The notes below the pieces were generated by a model that was not told the origin of the DNA, did no database searches, and saw nothing but the letters and a program-made list of their open reading frames with translations. 64,000 bases of DNA, from contig CALGNZ010000047.1 in assembly GCA_937957915.1 (NCBI GenBank), positions 1 to 64,000 of the forward strand, read 5' to 3'. The DNA is from an uncultured Granulosicoccaceae bacterium. Its GTDB lineage: Bacteria > Pseudomonadota > Gammaproteobacteria > Granulosicoccales > Granulosicoccaceae. This document shows positions 45,642 through 55,310 of the stretch, piece after piece (position 1 is the first letter of the stretch; every line of letters begins with the position of its first letter). The position numbers were made by a program, and so were the translations under genes.

Positions 45642-46598
45642 ATGGCTGTCACTCAAACACAAGCGCTACAAGCAGATGACTCACTGTCGTTTGAATCTTC
45701 TATAGCGGAGTTTTGTAACTATCTGCTGATACAAAAGCGCTACTCGCCGCATACCATCAGCAGTTATCGTCGTGACTTGCAGGAAGTAGCAAAGTCTTTG
45801 CGGGTAATAGATGTTGAAGACTGGTCTGCCGCCAATCCATTTAATATGAGAACCGTTATTGCTCGTCAGCATGGCGACGGGCTGTCCGGTCGCAGTTTGG
45901 CGAGAAGGTTATCTGCAGTTCGTTCACTGTTTAGATATCTCATAAAACAGGGGCGTATCGAGGTAAATCCGGTGGCTGAAGTGCCAGCGCCGAAAGATCA
46001 GCGCGGCTTGCCTGAAACGCTTCAAATAGAAGATATTCAGCGACTTTTTGTGCTGGAAGGTGACGATGTTCTGCTGTTGCGCGATCGTGCTATTTTTGAG
46101 CTTATCTATTCGTCTGGTTTGAGACTGGCGGAAGTGGTACAGCTAAATGTCGACAGCATTGATATGCAGATCGGCCAGGTTCGCGTTATCGGCAAGGGGT
46201 CAAAAACTCGTGTACTACCGGTTGGCAGTCATGCCTTAAACGCGGTTAAAGCCTGGCTGGCCAGGCGCAATGAGTTGATGCGAGCTGGCGGTGATGATGA
46301 CGACGCGTTGTTTATTAGTCGCAGGGGGTCGCGTCTTTCATCGCGAAGCGTGCAACAGCGGCTGAAGGTCCTTGCCCGTCGCACCGGCATTCCGAATAAC
46401 GTTTATCCCCATCTGCTACGACATTCCTTTGCCAGTCATATGCTGGAGTCCAGTGGTGACCTGCGAGCTGTGCAGGAATTGTTGGGTCACGCAGATATCA
46501 GTACCACTCAGGTGTACACTCATCTTGATTTTCAGCATCTGGCGCGGGTGTATGAACGTGCCCATCCACGTGCAACAAAAAAGCGCTCTCAGGAATAA
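45642..46598 (+). CDS. xerC: Tyrosine recombinase XerC
   Basis: Site-specific recombinase (318 aa) that acts with XerD at dif to resolve chromosome dimers. The N-terminal SAM-like core-binding domain (residues ~15-105) is followed by the catalytic domain with Arg161, Lys185, His257, Arg260, His283 and nucleophile Tyr292. The context dapF-DUF484-xerC is the standard chromosomal one, which favours XerC over a phage integrase. Separated from DUF484 by 71 bp and convergent with the next gene. Confidence 0.94.
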   Translation: MAVTQTQALQADDSLSFESSIAEFCNYLLIQKRYSPHTISSYRRDLQEVAKSLRVIDVEDWSAANPFNMRTVIARQHGDGLSGRSLARRLSAVRSLFRYLIKQGRIEVNPVAEVPAPKDQRGLPETLQIEDIQRLFVLEGDDVLLLRDRAIFELIYSSGLRLAEVVQLNVDSIDMQIGQVRVIGKGSKTRVLPVGSHALNAVKAWLARRNELMRAGGDDDDALFISRRGSRLSSRSVQQRLKVLARRTGIPNNVYPHLLRHSFASHMLESSGDLRAVQELLGHADISTTQVYTHLDFQHLARVYERAHPRATKKRSQE

Positions 46599-46686
46599 CC
46601 AGCAACCGCTTTGTGCTTAGACTTTTGCTCCGTCGCGTCGCTCTGGCAACACAGCGATCGTCAGTCATAACTGCGACGAGCCACTA

Positions 46687-48321
46687 TTAGACCGGTTGAA
46701 ATCCGAAGCAATCGAAATTGCCACCTACAGGAAAGTTTTCGACCAGTTTGACAAGCTGGTTATTGCTGGCGTGCCAGATATTAACCCTTTCGCCAATCCG
46801 GTAAAGATGCCTTGCAACCAGTAACATCGGTGGCCGACTGGCGGCAGGGTGTTCGTTCAAAAGCAACGCCTCTGTCGTGTCGTGTGGCGCGCTTGCTGAC
46901 GTCGTTGTTGGTTCTGGTAAATGTCTTGCTGGCGGTGACGTGGTGACAGCAGCAGCGTAGTTGGCCAGTGTCTCGACACCGCAGTGTAAATCGACACGAC
47001 CATCTGACTTAATCCATCGAACGATGCCGATGTGCCAGCTTGAGTTTGCAGATTGATCTGCTATCGAGGGTTCCTGGTGTGCAATCAATTCGCCAACGTT
47101 AATGCGACAATTGCCGTTTCCAGTCCACTTTAAACCGAGTCCGCCCCTGCTGCTGTTTTCGACAATCCATTGCGTACCGTACTGCCGGTTTTGAGCGTGC
47201 GAGGTTCCGCTGCTTTGATTTCCGGCAAACGGGAGTAGCGATGCGTGGATCTCTTTTATGCCAGTCTCGGTATGCAGCTGACTGTGTCTGATTGATCGAG
47301 CATATTGCCGGTTTGCCCGGCCGTCTGCTCCTTTGCGCAGTTGGCTTACCCAGGTATGATCCGGGACACTGGTCTGTTCGGAGACAGACAGCAGATCTTG
47401 CGCATCGTTTCCTTCACTCACCGGCAGACGCTCCAGTAACGGTTCCATGTCAAAGAAGCGCACTTGCTGACCGGGCAGGTATCGGCTGAATTTTGCAACA
47501 CTGGGAGGGTGCGCAGAATCAAGGGCGACACTGTATAGAGAATCACGGTTACGCCCGTCCCTGTTGTTTTTCAGATCCAGAACATCACTATGCCTGCCCA
47601 GCAGGCTGTGCAGCTGCGACAGATAGACTGATGGCAGATGTGAGCCGGCACAAGCGGAAAACGCGCAACATTGACTGTAAAGATGTCTGATCGTTCGCGG
47701 ATTTTCACCGCCGCGCACTTCGGTATCTACGCCCTGCTCTCGTTCTGCACACAAATACAGTGTATTTAGATCGCGCCACAGTTTGTCGGGACAGGGTTGA
47801 TAGCTTTGTGAAATGCGCAAACTGCACTCCGACAAATGCTTCATTGCCTGAAATATCACCGGTAAGCGAAGCTTTCTGGGCAGGTGGCCGCGCCGGCGAA
47901 GCACATCTAACAGGATCACTTTGTAACTTGCCGACAGCTCCTGCAATAGCGTCGTTGCCTGTTCGAAATCGTGTGCAGAAGCAGCGGTGTAGGGCAGGTC
48001 CACGTCGGTGAATCCGGCACTCAGATCTTTTAATGCATCACGCGCCGCAGGCTCAAATAAGCGGGTTATTTGCAGTCGCACCGATGGTGTGTTAACCAGC
48101 CGATTACTGTGTTGCAACGCCCGAATAAGCTCTGGTGCCACAGACTCGCTTTGTACAGCTTCTAATTCAGCAAGGTAATTACCCACTGATGCCGCATCAG
48201 TTGGAAAGCTGCCGGCGGTGGCCGGTCTTTGCTCCGGGACCTGCAGTGCAATATCCTTGTGCGGCCCGCGCAGCCCCGTGCGTTGCCCGATTTTGCTGAT
48301 TGTGTCTTGAACTTTACCCAT
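46687..48321 (-). CDS. Uncharacterised protein with C-terminal PilZ-like domain
   Basis: 544 aa, no signal peptide or membrane helix. Residues ~1-330 are mostly helical with scattered Cys and no recognised motif. From ~375, WIVENSSRGGLGLKWTG, then VGELIAHQEP, SSWHIGIVRWIK and GVETLA form the beta-barrel pattern seen in PilZ-like domains of many proteobacterial proteins. The arginine (RxxxR) c-di-GMP switch is not evident, so ligand binding is uncertain. ATG 48321 has GGGA upstream; ATG 48333 is the longer alternative. It is monocistronic, convergent with xerC and divergent from hslV. A regulatory role is a guess. Confidence 0.7.
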   Translation of the reverse strand: MGKVQDTISKIGQRTGLRGPHKDIALQVPEQRPATAGSFPTDAASVGNYLAELEAVQSESVAPELIRALQHSNRLVNTPSVRLQITRLFEPAARDALKDLSAGFTDVDLPYTAASAHDFEQATTLLQELSASYKVILLDVLRRRGHLPRKLRLPVIFQAMKHLSECSLRISQSYQPCPDKLWRDLNTLYLCAEREQGVDTEVRGGENPRTIRHLYSQCCAFSACAGSHLPSVYLSQLHSLLGRHSDVLDLKNNRDGRNRDSLYSVALDSAHPPSVAKFSRYLPGQQVRFFDMEPLLERLPVSEGNDAQDLLSVSEQTSVPDHTWVSQLRKGADGRANRQYARSIRHSQLHTETGIKEIHASLLPFAGNQSSGTSHAQNRQYGTQWIVENSSRGGLGLKWTGNGNCRINVGELIAHQEPSIADQSANSSWHIGIVRWIKSDGRVDLHCGVETLANYAAAVTTSPPARHLPEPTTTSASAPHDTTEALLLNEHPAASRPPMLLVARHLYRIGERVNIWHASNNQLVKLVENFPVGGNFDCFGFQPV

Positions 48322-48535
48322 ATGTTCCCACATAGTTTTTGAGAGCCTGGTGGTTGTGGGTCCACTGCAGGCGTTGGATTGTATCTCTACAGTGGGCGCT
48401 CATATTGCGCCGGCATTGCCAGGATTTACCCCACTTTTGCTCGCCACTGATCGCCACAATGTTTCTGCATCATGCGGCTAGACCATCCACCAAGTGTAGT
48501 GCAATATGGCCTGCCTGATAAACCGGAGACATCAA

Positions 48536-49087
48536 TTGGAACAATACCGCGGTACCACAATCGTCTCTGTTCGCCGAGGCGCAGAAGTCGTGATTGGCGG
48601 CGATGGTCAGGTAACACTGGGCAACGCAATTATGAAGGGCAATGCCAGAAAAGTACGTCGCTTGTATAAGGATCGAGTGCTGGCAGGCTTCGCCGGCGGT
48701 ACTGCTGATGCATTTACTCTGTTCGAGCGTTTTGAGGGAAAACTCGAAGAATATGGTGGCAACCTGACCCGCGCCGCTGTCGAGATGGCCAAAGACTGGC
48801 GAACTGATCGAATGTTGCGGCGGCTGGAAGCGCTGCTCGCCGTTGCAGACAGTAAAAGCTCACTGGTGATATCAGGTAATGGTGATGTTATTGAGCCGGA
48901 ACACGGGCTCATTGCGATCGGTTCAGGAGGTGATTTCGCCAAGTCTGCAGCACGAGCACTGCTTGAACACACATCGATGGGGGCGACGGATATTGTCAAA
49001 AACAGCCTCAACATAGCCGCGGATATCTGTATATACACCAACAGTAATCTGACGATAGAAACGCTTGAGAGTGAAGACAACTCCTAG
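48536..49087 (+). CDS. hslV: ATP-dependent protease HslVU, peptidase subunit HslV
   Basis: Proteasome-like peptidase (183 aa) that assembles as a double hexamer capped by HslU. The start is TTG at 48536, placed by GGAG 7 bp upstream. It gives MEQYRG followed by TTIVSVRRG, so the catalytic N-terminal Thr would be exposed by removing six residues. GGDGQVTLG, and [17 protein letters not shown] further on, are typical. 90 bp upstream of hslU. Confidence 0.95.
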   Translation: MEQYRGTTIVSVRRGAEVVIGGDGQVTLGNAIMKGNARKVRRLYKDRVLAGFAGGTADAFTLFERFEGKLEEYGGNLTRAAVEMAKDWRTDRMLRRLEALLAVADSKSSLVISGNGDVIEPEHGLIAIGSGGDFAKSAARALLEHTSMGATDIVKNSLNIAADICIYTNSNLTIETLESEDNS

Positions 49088-49177
49088 CTCGAAAGAATTG
49101 GCTTCCTGGTACCCGTTAATACCCAGGCTTCCGGTTCCTCCTACTTACTTAAACTCCTACAGCAATCAGGTTCAACA

Positions 49178-50497
49178 ATGTCAACTATGACACCGCGTGA
49201 GATCGTGCAGGAACTCGATAAACATATCGTTGGCCAAAGCGATGCAAAGCGGGCAGTGGCTATTGCGCTGCGCAATCGCTGGCGACGACAACAGGTTGCC
49301 GAAGACTTACGTAACGAAATTACCCCCAAAAATATCTTAATGATTGGACCGACCGGTGTTGGCAAGACGGAGATCTCCAGACGTCTCGCAAAACTTGCGA
49401 ATGCTCCATTCATTAAGGTAGAGGCAACAAAATTTACCGAGGTTGGTTACGTCGGTCGCGATGTGGAGTCCATAGTGCGCGATTTAGTCGATGCGTCAAT
49501 TAAGCAGACTCGCGAAACAGAAATGGAAAAGGTCCGGCATCGGGCGGAGGATGCGGCAGAAGAGAAAATTCTTGATATTTTACTGCGCCCGGCGCAGGGA
49601 GGCAGCGACGATAGTGACTCCGGCACTCGCCAGAAATTTCGCAAGATGCTGCGCGAGAAAAAGCTCGATGACAAGGAAGTTGAAATTGAACTGAGCCAGA
49701 CGCCGGTTGGTGTAGAGATTATGGCACCACCCGGTATGGAAGATATGACTGAACAACTGCAGGGTATGTTTCAGAACATGGGGCGTGAGCGCAAACAAAC
49801 ACGTAAAGTCAAGGTCGCCGATGCATTGCAGTTACTTACAGATGAAGAAGCAGCAACCATGGTTAACGAAGACGAGCTCAAACAGCTCGCTGTGCATGGG
49901 GTGGAACAAAACGGTATTGTTTTTCTCGACGAGATCGACAAAGTCACCAGACGCAGCGACACGCAGGGCAGTGCCGATGTCTCTCGCGAAGGCGTACAAA
50001 GAGACTTGTTGCCGCTGGTCGAAGGCTGCACTGTCAGCACTAAATACGGCATGGTTAAAACAGATCACATACTGTTCATAGCCTCCGGCGCGTTTCACAT
50101 GACCAAACCCTCTGACCTGATACCGGAATTGCAGGGTCGTCTGCCAATTCGCGTTGAACTACAAGCTCTGTCTGTAGAAGATTTTGAACAAATACTGACT
50201 GAGCCCAACGCATCTCTGACAGAACAGTATCGAGCGTTGTTAGGGACCGAGGATGTAACGCTGACTTTTACCGATGACGGGATAAAGAAAATCGCTGAAG
50301 TTGCCTGGCAGGTGAATGAAACGACCGAGAATATCGGGGCCAGACGCCTGCATACGGTGCTTGAGCGCCTGCTCGATGATGCTTCTTTTGATGCATCGGA
50401 TAGTGCTGGTCAGAAAATTGAGGTAGACGCGGAATATGTGTCTCGATACCTCTCTGAGTTGTCTCAGAATGAAGACCTGAGCCGCTATATCCTGTAG
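49178..50497 (+). CDS. hslU: ATP-dependent protease HslVU, ATPase subunit HslU
   Basis: AAA+ unfoldase (439 aa) that feeds substrates to HslV. It starts [20 protein letters not shown]. Walker A is [15 protein letters not shown] near residue 55, the pore-loop region [19 protein letters not shown] is present, and Walker B is [11 protein letters not shown] near residue 250. The C-terminal tail [10 protein letters not shown]-type (NEDLSRYIL), which inserts into HslV, is conserved. It ends 9 bp before the DUF971 gene. Confidence 0.97.
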   Translation: MSTMTPREIVQELDKHIVGQSDAKRAVAIALRNRWRRQQVAEDLRNEITPKNILMIGPTGVGKTEISRRLAKLANAPFIKVEATKFTEVGYVGRDVESIVRDLVDASIKQTRETEMEKVRHRAEDAAEEKILDILLRPAQGGSDDSDSGTRQKFRKMLREKKLDDKEVEIELSQTPVGVEIMAPPGMEDMTEQLQGMFQNMGRERKQTRKVKVADALQLLTDEEAATMVNEDELKQLAVHGVEQNGIVFLDEIDKVTRRSDTQGSADVSREGVQRDLLPLVEGCTVSTKYGMVKTDHILFIASGAFHMTKPSDLIPELQGRLPIRVELQALSVEDFEQILTEPNASLTEQYRALLGTEDVTLTFTDDGIKKIAEVAWQVNETTENIGARRLHTVLERLLDDASFDASDSAGQKIEVDAEYVSRYLSELSQNEDLSRYIL

Positions 50498-50506
50498 AGT
50501 AAAACG

Positions 50507-50881
50507 ATGGCGAAACCAACAGAAATTAAGTTACACCAGCGTAGCCGAGTGCTCGAGTTACACTTTGACGATGGCTTTGAATGCAATCTGACCTGTGAAT
50601 ATTTGCGTGTGCATTCTCCGTCCGCGGAGGTGAAGGGACACGGTCCGGGTCAGGAGACTCTGCAAGTTGGCAAAGAAGATGTCGGTATCGATCAAATCAT
50701 ACCCACTGGCAATTACGCTATTAAAATCGTGTTTGATGATGGCCATGATTCCGGAATTTTCACCTGGTCGTATTTGCACGAACTCGGCACCGAGTACGAA
50801 GGGTACTGGCAGGAATATCTTGGCAAGCTAGAGGCTGCCGGACACACGCGCAAAGGCTCGGTCGATATCCCCAAGCAATAG
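50507..50881 (+). CDS. DUF971 (gamma-butyrobetaine hydroxylase-like N-terminal) protein
   Basis: 124 aa. The single domain has ELHFDDGFECNLTCEYLRVHSPSAEV and GNYAIKIVFDDGHDSGIFTW, the conserved DUF971 pattern also found at the N terminus of gamma-butyrobetaine hydroxylases. Homologues sit beside hslVU or ubiE in many gammaproteobacteria. It may bind a metal or serve Fe-S related functions, but no role is settled. Probably translated from the hslVU message. Confidence 0.9.
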   Translation: MAKPTEIKLHQRSRVLELHFDDGFECNLTCEYLRVHSPSAEVKGHGPGQETLQVGKEDVGIDQIIPTGNYAIKIVFDDGHDSGIFTWSYLHELGTEYEGYWQEYLGKLEAAGHTRKGSVDIPKQ

Positions 50882-51017
50882 ATTGAGCGTATTACCTGTA
50901 AAACCAGTTTGTTAACTACCGCACTACAGTATTTCAGTTTTAGCGTCCGGTACATCGATGCCGGAAACATCACTGCTGTGCGGTTTGTGACTCATGTCTC
51001 CAGGAGACTGTCCGAGA

Positions 51018-51218
51018 ATGAATGATCTACTGCGGAAGCGATCTTTTGGCCAGCGATTACAATCCATTTCGCTAAATATGAATAACTATTCGCCTCAATC
51101 GATCGGAAACTCTGACTCAAAATCTCACTTCCCCACTACGGCCCTAATTCTCGGAAAGCCTCCTGGCTGCCAGCGTCAACGGCGCCCTGCAGTTGTAATA
51201 GACGGATTAAGACATTGA
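51018..51218 (+). CDS. Possible small gene coupled to ubiE
   Basis: 66-codon frame in the 333-bp space between the DUF971 gene and ubiE. The ATG at 51018 has AGGAG 11 bp upstream, and the TGA stop (51216-51218) overlaps the TTG start of ubiE in a TTGA arrangement, typical of translational coupling. The product is basic and Asn/Ser rich with no recognised family. It could be a leader peptide regulating ubiE or a chance frame. The rest of the spacer shows nothing further. Confidence 0.3.
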   Translation: MNDLLRKRSFGQRLQSISLNMNNYSPQSIGNSDSKSHFPTTALILGKPPGCQRQRRPAVVIDGLRH

Positions 51219-51958
51219 GCGACAAAACACACTTCGGTTATCGCACTGTTGAGACTGAAGAAAAAGAGAATCTGGTTGGCGCGGTTTTCGACTCCGTAGC
51301 GAAAAAGTACGATGTCATGAATGATTTGATGTCATTCGGTGTACACAGATTGTGGAAGCAGTACACCATCAATCAGACCGGCGTACGCTATGGACAAAGT
51401 GTGCTTGATCTGGCCGGTGGTACCGGAGATCTGGCAGCAAAAATGTCAGAACGTGTCGGCCCGGAGGGTACGGTGATTCTGGCAGATATTAATGAGTCAA
51501 TGTTGTCCGTTGGTCGCGATCGAATGATTGATCAGGGCAGAGTGGAGAATATTCGCTACGCACTCGCCAACGCTGAAGCCCTGCCGTTTGCCGATGGCAG
51601 TTTTGACTGCATTACAATCGCCTTTGGTCTGCGTAACGTCACTGATAAGCAGGCGGCGCTCAACTCAATGTATGCAACGCTGAAGCCGGGTGGCAGGGCG
51701 TTGGTGCTTGAGTTTTCAAAGCCTGTGCTGCCTATACTGAGTAAGGCCTACGACGCGTACTCATTCTCTGCGCTGCCGATGATGGGCAAACTGGTAGCCG
51801 GTGATGCTGACAGCTATCGCTATTTAGCGGAGTCGATTAGACAGCATCCTGATCAGGAAACACTGATGGGAATGATGCAAACCGCCGGGTTTGAACGTTG
51901 TGACTATCACAATTTGACCGGTGGGATCGTCGCGCTGCACAAGGGATTCAAATTCTAG
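51215..51958 (+). CDS. ubiE: Ubiquinone/menaquinone C-methyltransferase UbiE
   Basis: SAM-dependent methyltransferase (247 aa) acting in ubiquinone (and, where present, menaquinone) synthesis. The family signature [21 protein letters not shown] occurs at residues ~30-50, the SAM loop [17 protein letters not shown] near residue 68, and [17 protein letters not shown] downstream. The start is TTG at 51215, matching the usual SDKTHFG-type N terminus. First gene of ubiE-ubiJ-ubiB. Confidence 0.96.
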   Translation: MSDKTHFGYRTVETEEKENLVGAVFDSVAKKYDVMNDLMSFGVHRLWKQYTINQTGVRYGQSVLDLAGGTGDLAAKMSERVGPEGTVILADINESMLSVGRDRMIDQGRVENIRYALANAEALPFADGSFDCITIAFGLRNVTDKQAALNSMYATLKPGGRALVLEFSKPVLPILSKAYDAYSFSALPMMGKLVAGDADSYRYLAESIRQHPDQETLMGMMQTAGFERCDYHNLTGGIVALHKGFKF

Positions 51959-52034
51959 TGTTGTCTAATTCCATTGATCGATCTACCGGAATGATGCTAA
52001 CCATGTTGCTGAGTGACGCGAGAACCATCAGCCA

Positions 52035-52643
52035 ATGAATTCCCTGGTTGTTCTGCCAGTAATGAAAGCAATAGAAGCTGCTTTCAACAGCTATCTTTCC
52101 CTGGACCCGGATGCGCCTCGGTATCTGCAGTCCCTGGTCGGTAAGATTGTACGGGTGGATGTTTCGGGACTTGGAATACAGCTGGTGTTTATCTTTAATC
52201 AGCAGAGGGTTGAGGTTTGCGATGAATTTGCAGCGGAGCCTGATGTAGTGATCCGTGGTGCGCCTGTCACGCTTGCTGCTGTTGCGAGCGGCAGAACAGG
52301 GCTGATGCAATCCGACATTGTGATTAACGGCGATGTGGACACAGCTAATCGCTTCAGCCAACTGTTGGAGCGTATAGATATAGACTGGGAGGAGCATGTC
52401 GCCAGCATAGCCGGTGATAAGTCCGCACACCTGTTAGGTCGCTTTAAGCGTGGAGCTACTGATTGGGTTCAGCAATTCCACAGTGGTATGGAAAGCAACG
52501 TGGCTGACTATCTGCGCGATGAAACGCGTCATTTACCTCATCAATGGGAGATGGATGAGTTTATCGAGGAGGTAGATAATATCCGTGATCGGGTAGATCG
52601 GTTACTGCAAAAAGCACATGCAATGGACGATAGCCAGCAGTGA
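52035..52643 (+). CDS. ubiJ: Ubiquinone biosynthesis accessory factor UbiJ
   Basis: SCP2-domain protein (202 aa) that, with UbiK, supports the soluble complex of late ubiquinone enzymes by binding lipid intermediates. The N-terminal part ([22 protein letters not shown] and [16 protein letters not shown]) is the SCP2 fold, and the C-terminal helix (residues ~165-200) is suited to coiled-coil contacts. Divergent in sequence, but the place between ubiE and ubiB is diagnostic. Overlaps ubiB by 4 bp. Confidence 0.9.
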   Translation: MNSLVVLPVMKAIEAAFNSYLSLDPDAPRYLQSLVGKIVRVDVSGLGIQLVFIFNQQRVEVCDEFAAEPDVVIRGAPVTLAAVASGRTGLMQSDIVINGDVDTANRFSQLLERIDIDWEEHVASIAGDKSAHLLGRFKRGATDWVQQFHSGMESNVADYLRDETRHLPHQWEMDEFIEEVDNIRDRVDRLLQKAHAMDDSQQ

Positions 52644-54313
52644 AATGGTTTGAGCGCCTGTCGAGGTTACTGGTTATACAACGAGTGGTATTTCGCTATG
52701 CCATAGATGAGCTCCTGGTAGAGTTAACAGGCTCACATTGGTTGCGCAGCTTGTTTATGCTGTTTCCTGCGCGTTGGCTCAGCAGTGCCAGCAGCAGACA
52801 ACTTCCGCGTGGGCAGAGACTGCGCCAGGCCCTCGAAGAACTGGGGCCAGTGTTCATAAAATTTGGTCAGATGTTATCGACTCGAAGAGATCTTTTCCCC
52901 AGAGATATTTCAGATGAGCTGGCATTACTGCAAGATAAAGTACCCACTTTTTCATCTGAGGATTCCATTCGCACGATTGAGAGTTCACTGGATGCCAGTG
53001 TAGAAACTCTGTTTGCCGACTTTTGCGACGAGCCTATAGCAGCAGCTTCGATAGCACAGGTTCATGCAGCAACTTTGCACAGTGGTGAGCAGGTGGTTGT
53101 AAAAGTGCTGCGGCCCGAAATAGAAGGCATTATCAAACGCGATCTTTCTCTGATGTACCTGTTGGCGTCACTGGTGGCGAGGTTTTGGTCTGAGGGAAAA
53201 AGGCTCCGTCCCACAGAAGTGGTTGGCGAGTATGAAAAGACCATCTACGACGAACTTGATATGCAACGTGAAGCATCTAATGCTGCAGTGCTGCGCAGAA
53301 ACTTCGAGGAGTCAGAAGACCTATACATACCTGAGATCTATTGGGACTACACGCGCGACAAAGTGCTGGTTATGGAGAGAATCGATGGCATTCCAATCTC
53401 CGATATTGAAGCGCTGCGTGCAGTTGGCGTTGATATAAAAAAGTTAGCCGAGCGCGGTGTTAACATCTTTTTTACCCAGGTGTTTCGAGATAATTTTTTT
53501 CACGCCGACATGCATCCCGGCAATATTTTTGTCAGTCGCGAGAACCCTCATGATCCCCGTTATATTGCAGTGGACTTTGGCATAGTCGGTATGCTTACTG
53601 ACGAGGATCGACATTACCTGTCGCAAAATTTACTGGCATTTTTTGATCGAGATTACCGACGCGTCGCTACCCTGCACGTTGATAGTGGCTGGGTGCCTGC
53701 CGATACTCGGGTCGAGGAGTTTGAGTCTTCAATTCGCACGGTATGCGAACCAATTTTCGAAAAACCGCTGGCAGAAATCTCGTTTGGTCAGGTGTTGCTG
53801 CGTCTGTTTCAGACAGCCAGACGTTTTAATATGGAGGTGCAGCCGCAGCTGGTGCTGTTGCAAAAGACCTTATTAAATATCGAAGGTCTGGGACGACAGC
53901 TATACCCGCAACTGGATATCTGGAAAACGGCGCGGCCGATTCTGAAACACTGGATGCTGGAGCAGGCCGGACCACAGGCTGTACTGCGAGAAATACGTCG
54001 TAACATTCCCGAGTGGGGACGAGTACTACCGCAGATGCCTGGACTGGTGCATCAATTTTTGCAATCGGCACAGCCGCCGGTGGTACAGGGCAGCAATCGC
54101 CATCAGGTGGTCAAATCTTCACTGGCTGGCACTAACACACGGGCTATTATTGTGGGGCTTTGCGCTGTCTCGCTTTTTCTCGCTGCAGTACTCGTTATGC
54201 TGCTTGCACCGAGTGAGTTAAGCCGAATTTTCGGTGTTCCGCTTTGGAGTTGGTTGCTGATTGGTTCATCCCTGTACGGCGTCAGACTGTCATTGCAAAT
54301 GACCAGGGACTAA
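52640..54313 (+). CDS. ubiB: Ubiquinone biosynthesis kinase-like protein UbiB
   Basis: Atypical ABC1/ADCK-family ATPase (557 aa) needed for coenzyme Q synthesis. The family-defining [14 protein letters not shown] is at about residues 74-87. A-loop/Lys block and [19 protein letters not shown] (the DFG) follow. Two C-terminal membrane helices (about 490-515 and 530-550) anchor it. The start is GTG in a GTGA overlap with ubiJ. A strong hairpin lies immediately after the stop. Confidence 0.95.
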   Translation: MKWFERLSRLLVIQRVVFRYAIDELLVELTGSHWLRSLFMLFPARWLSSASSRQLPRGQRLRQALEELGPVFIKFGQMLSTRRDLFPRDISDELALLQDKVPTFSSEDSIRTIESSLDASVETLFADFCDEPIAAASIAQVHAATLHSGEQVVVKVLRPEIEGIIKRDLSLMYLLASLVARFWSEGKRLRPTEVVGEYEKTIYDELDMQREASNAAVLRRNFEESEDLYIPEIYWDYTRDKVLVMERIDGIPISDIEALRAVGVDIKKLAERGVNIFFTQVFRDNFFHADMHPGNIFVSRENPHDPRYIAVDFGIVGMLTDEDRHYLSQNLLAFFDRDYRRVATLHVDSGWVPADTRVEEFESSIRTVCEPIFEKPLAEISFGQVLLRLFQTARRFNMEVQPQLVLLQKTLLNIEGLGRQLYPQLDIWKTARPILKHWMLEQAGPQAVLREIRRNIPEWGRVLPQMPGLVHQFLQSAQPPVVQGSNRHQVVKSSLAGTNTRAIIVGLCAVSLFLAAVLVMLLAPSELSRIFGVPLWSWLLIGSSLYGVRLSLQMTRD

Positions 54314-54340
54314 CAGAGCGCCACAGCAGTTGGCGCTCTG
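54314..54340. terminator. Hairpin between convergent ubiB and the next gene
   Basis: CAGAGCGCCA (54314-54323) and TGGCGCTCTG (54331-54340) form a perfect 10-bp stem with a 7-nt loop, starting right after the ubiB stop. Only a weak T-rich tract follows. Symmetry would allow termination from both sides. Confidence 0.6.
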
Positions 54341-54360
54341 AATAATTTCACTGAAAGTGA

Positions 54361-55053
54361 CTAGCGTCCAGTATTCTTTTCCTGCTGCATTTTTTCGGTA
54401 ATCTGCTGGAGTACCATAGCCAATTCTGATTGATGCTGGAAATGAATATGCAGCGGCTCCTCTCTGAACTCTAACTCCTGATCAAGCTCCAGTTTGAACC
54501 GGTAGAGCTGACTATTGAGTTGATACAGACCAGATTCGAAACGAGCAGGTTCTGTTGAAAAGCGCGATACTTGCTTTGAGGGTGATACTGAGGATATGCA
54601 GCCTGGAGTAGTATCTGTAGATTTACTGTCATTGTTTACGACAATTTTTAATGCACCCTTTCCGTCGGCGGACACCTGGCTTGTTTCGCTATCCGCTTCG
54701 TCTGCGTTGTTAATGCGGTCGGTTAGAATCGGGATGTCGGCCAACGCGTCGCCAATCTCCTTGTCGATAATCTGAGTGATCCCATCGGTTTTGCTTTCAG
54801 GTGCTAAGTCCTTCCTGGAGATGTCGTCTAGTGTGGCATCGTTGGCGGCACCTGCCAGATCAGTTCTTATTTGGGCGTCGTTAGACAAGAGTGATCTGAA
54901 CCTGACCATCAGACCAGAGAGCTCTTTCAGCTTCTGGTCAAAATCATCGCGGATCTCCTGCTGAAGATTTGCAATTTCACGGCTAATGCGTCGAGAACCG
55001 TGGTTGTTGTTGACGGTATCTGGCCGAGAATCATCAGAGGATGGTATTGGCAT
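54361..55053 (-). CDS. Uncharacterised polar protein
   Basis: 230 aa from ATG 55053; the frame is open for 34 more codons, but these lack supporting signals. No signal peptide or membrane segment. Predicted pieces: a helical, possibly coiled-coil N-terminal part (residues ~20-55, ISREIANLQQEIRDDFDQKL), an acidic Ser/Asp/Thr-rich middle, and a C-terminal part (~160-230) with FESGLYQLNSQLYRFKLELDQEL. I recognise no family. Convergent with ubiB and divergent from the ammonia-lyase gene. Confidence 0.6.
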   Translation of the reverse strand: MPIPSSDDSRPDTVNNNHGSRRISREIANLQQEIRDDFDQKLKELSGLMVRFRSLLSNDAQIRTDLAGAANDATLDDISRKDLAPESKTDGITQIIDKEIGDALADIPILTDRINNADEADSETSQVSADGKGALKIVVNNDSKSTDTTPGCISSVSPSKQVSRFSTEPARFESGLYQLNSQLYRFKLELDQELEFREEPLHIHFQHQSELAMVLQQITEKMQQEKNTGR

Positions 55054-55310
55054 CGTTGAACCTGATAGAAGTTGATCGTCGCGACAATAAATTCGCGTTT
55101 CAAATCCTATCGGCCACGAATTGTGACGATTGAGTGGCGCGATTCTCGACGACACCTCAACTCAGTTAATGCTCTGATTGAGACAAGTGCGTTAATCCTT
55201 TGACCTTATGTTATAAATTCGACATTAGGAAGACAGCGACAGACGCTGTTGATAATGTCGATCGTCGGCACCGCATACATTATTGTGTGACACATCCTGC
55301 AGGAAACCTT

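Noticed and set aside
51948-52430. 160-codon minus-strand frame opposite ubiJ
   Set aside because: It lies antisense to the supported ubiE end and ubiJ. No recognisable product.
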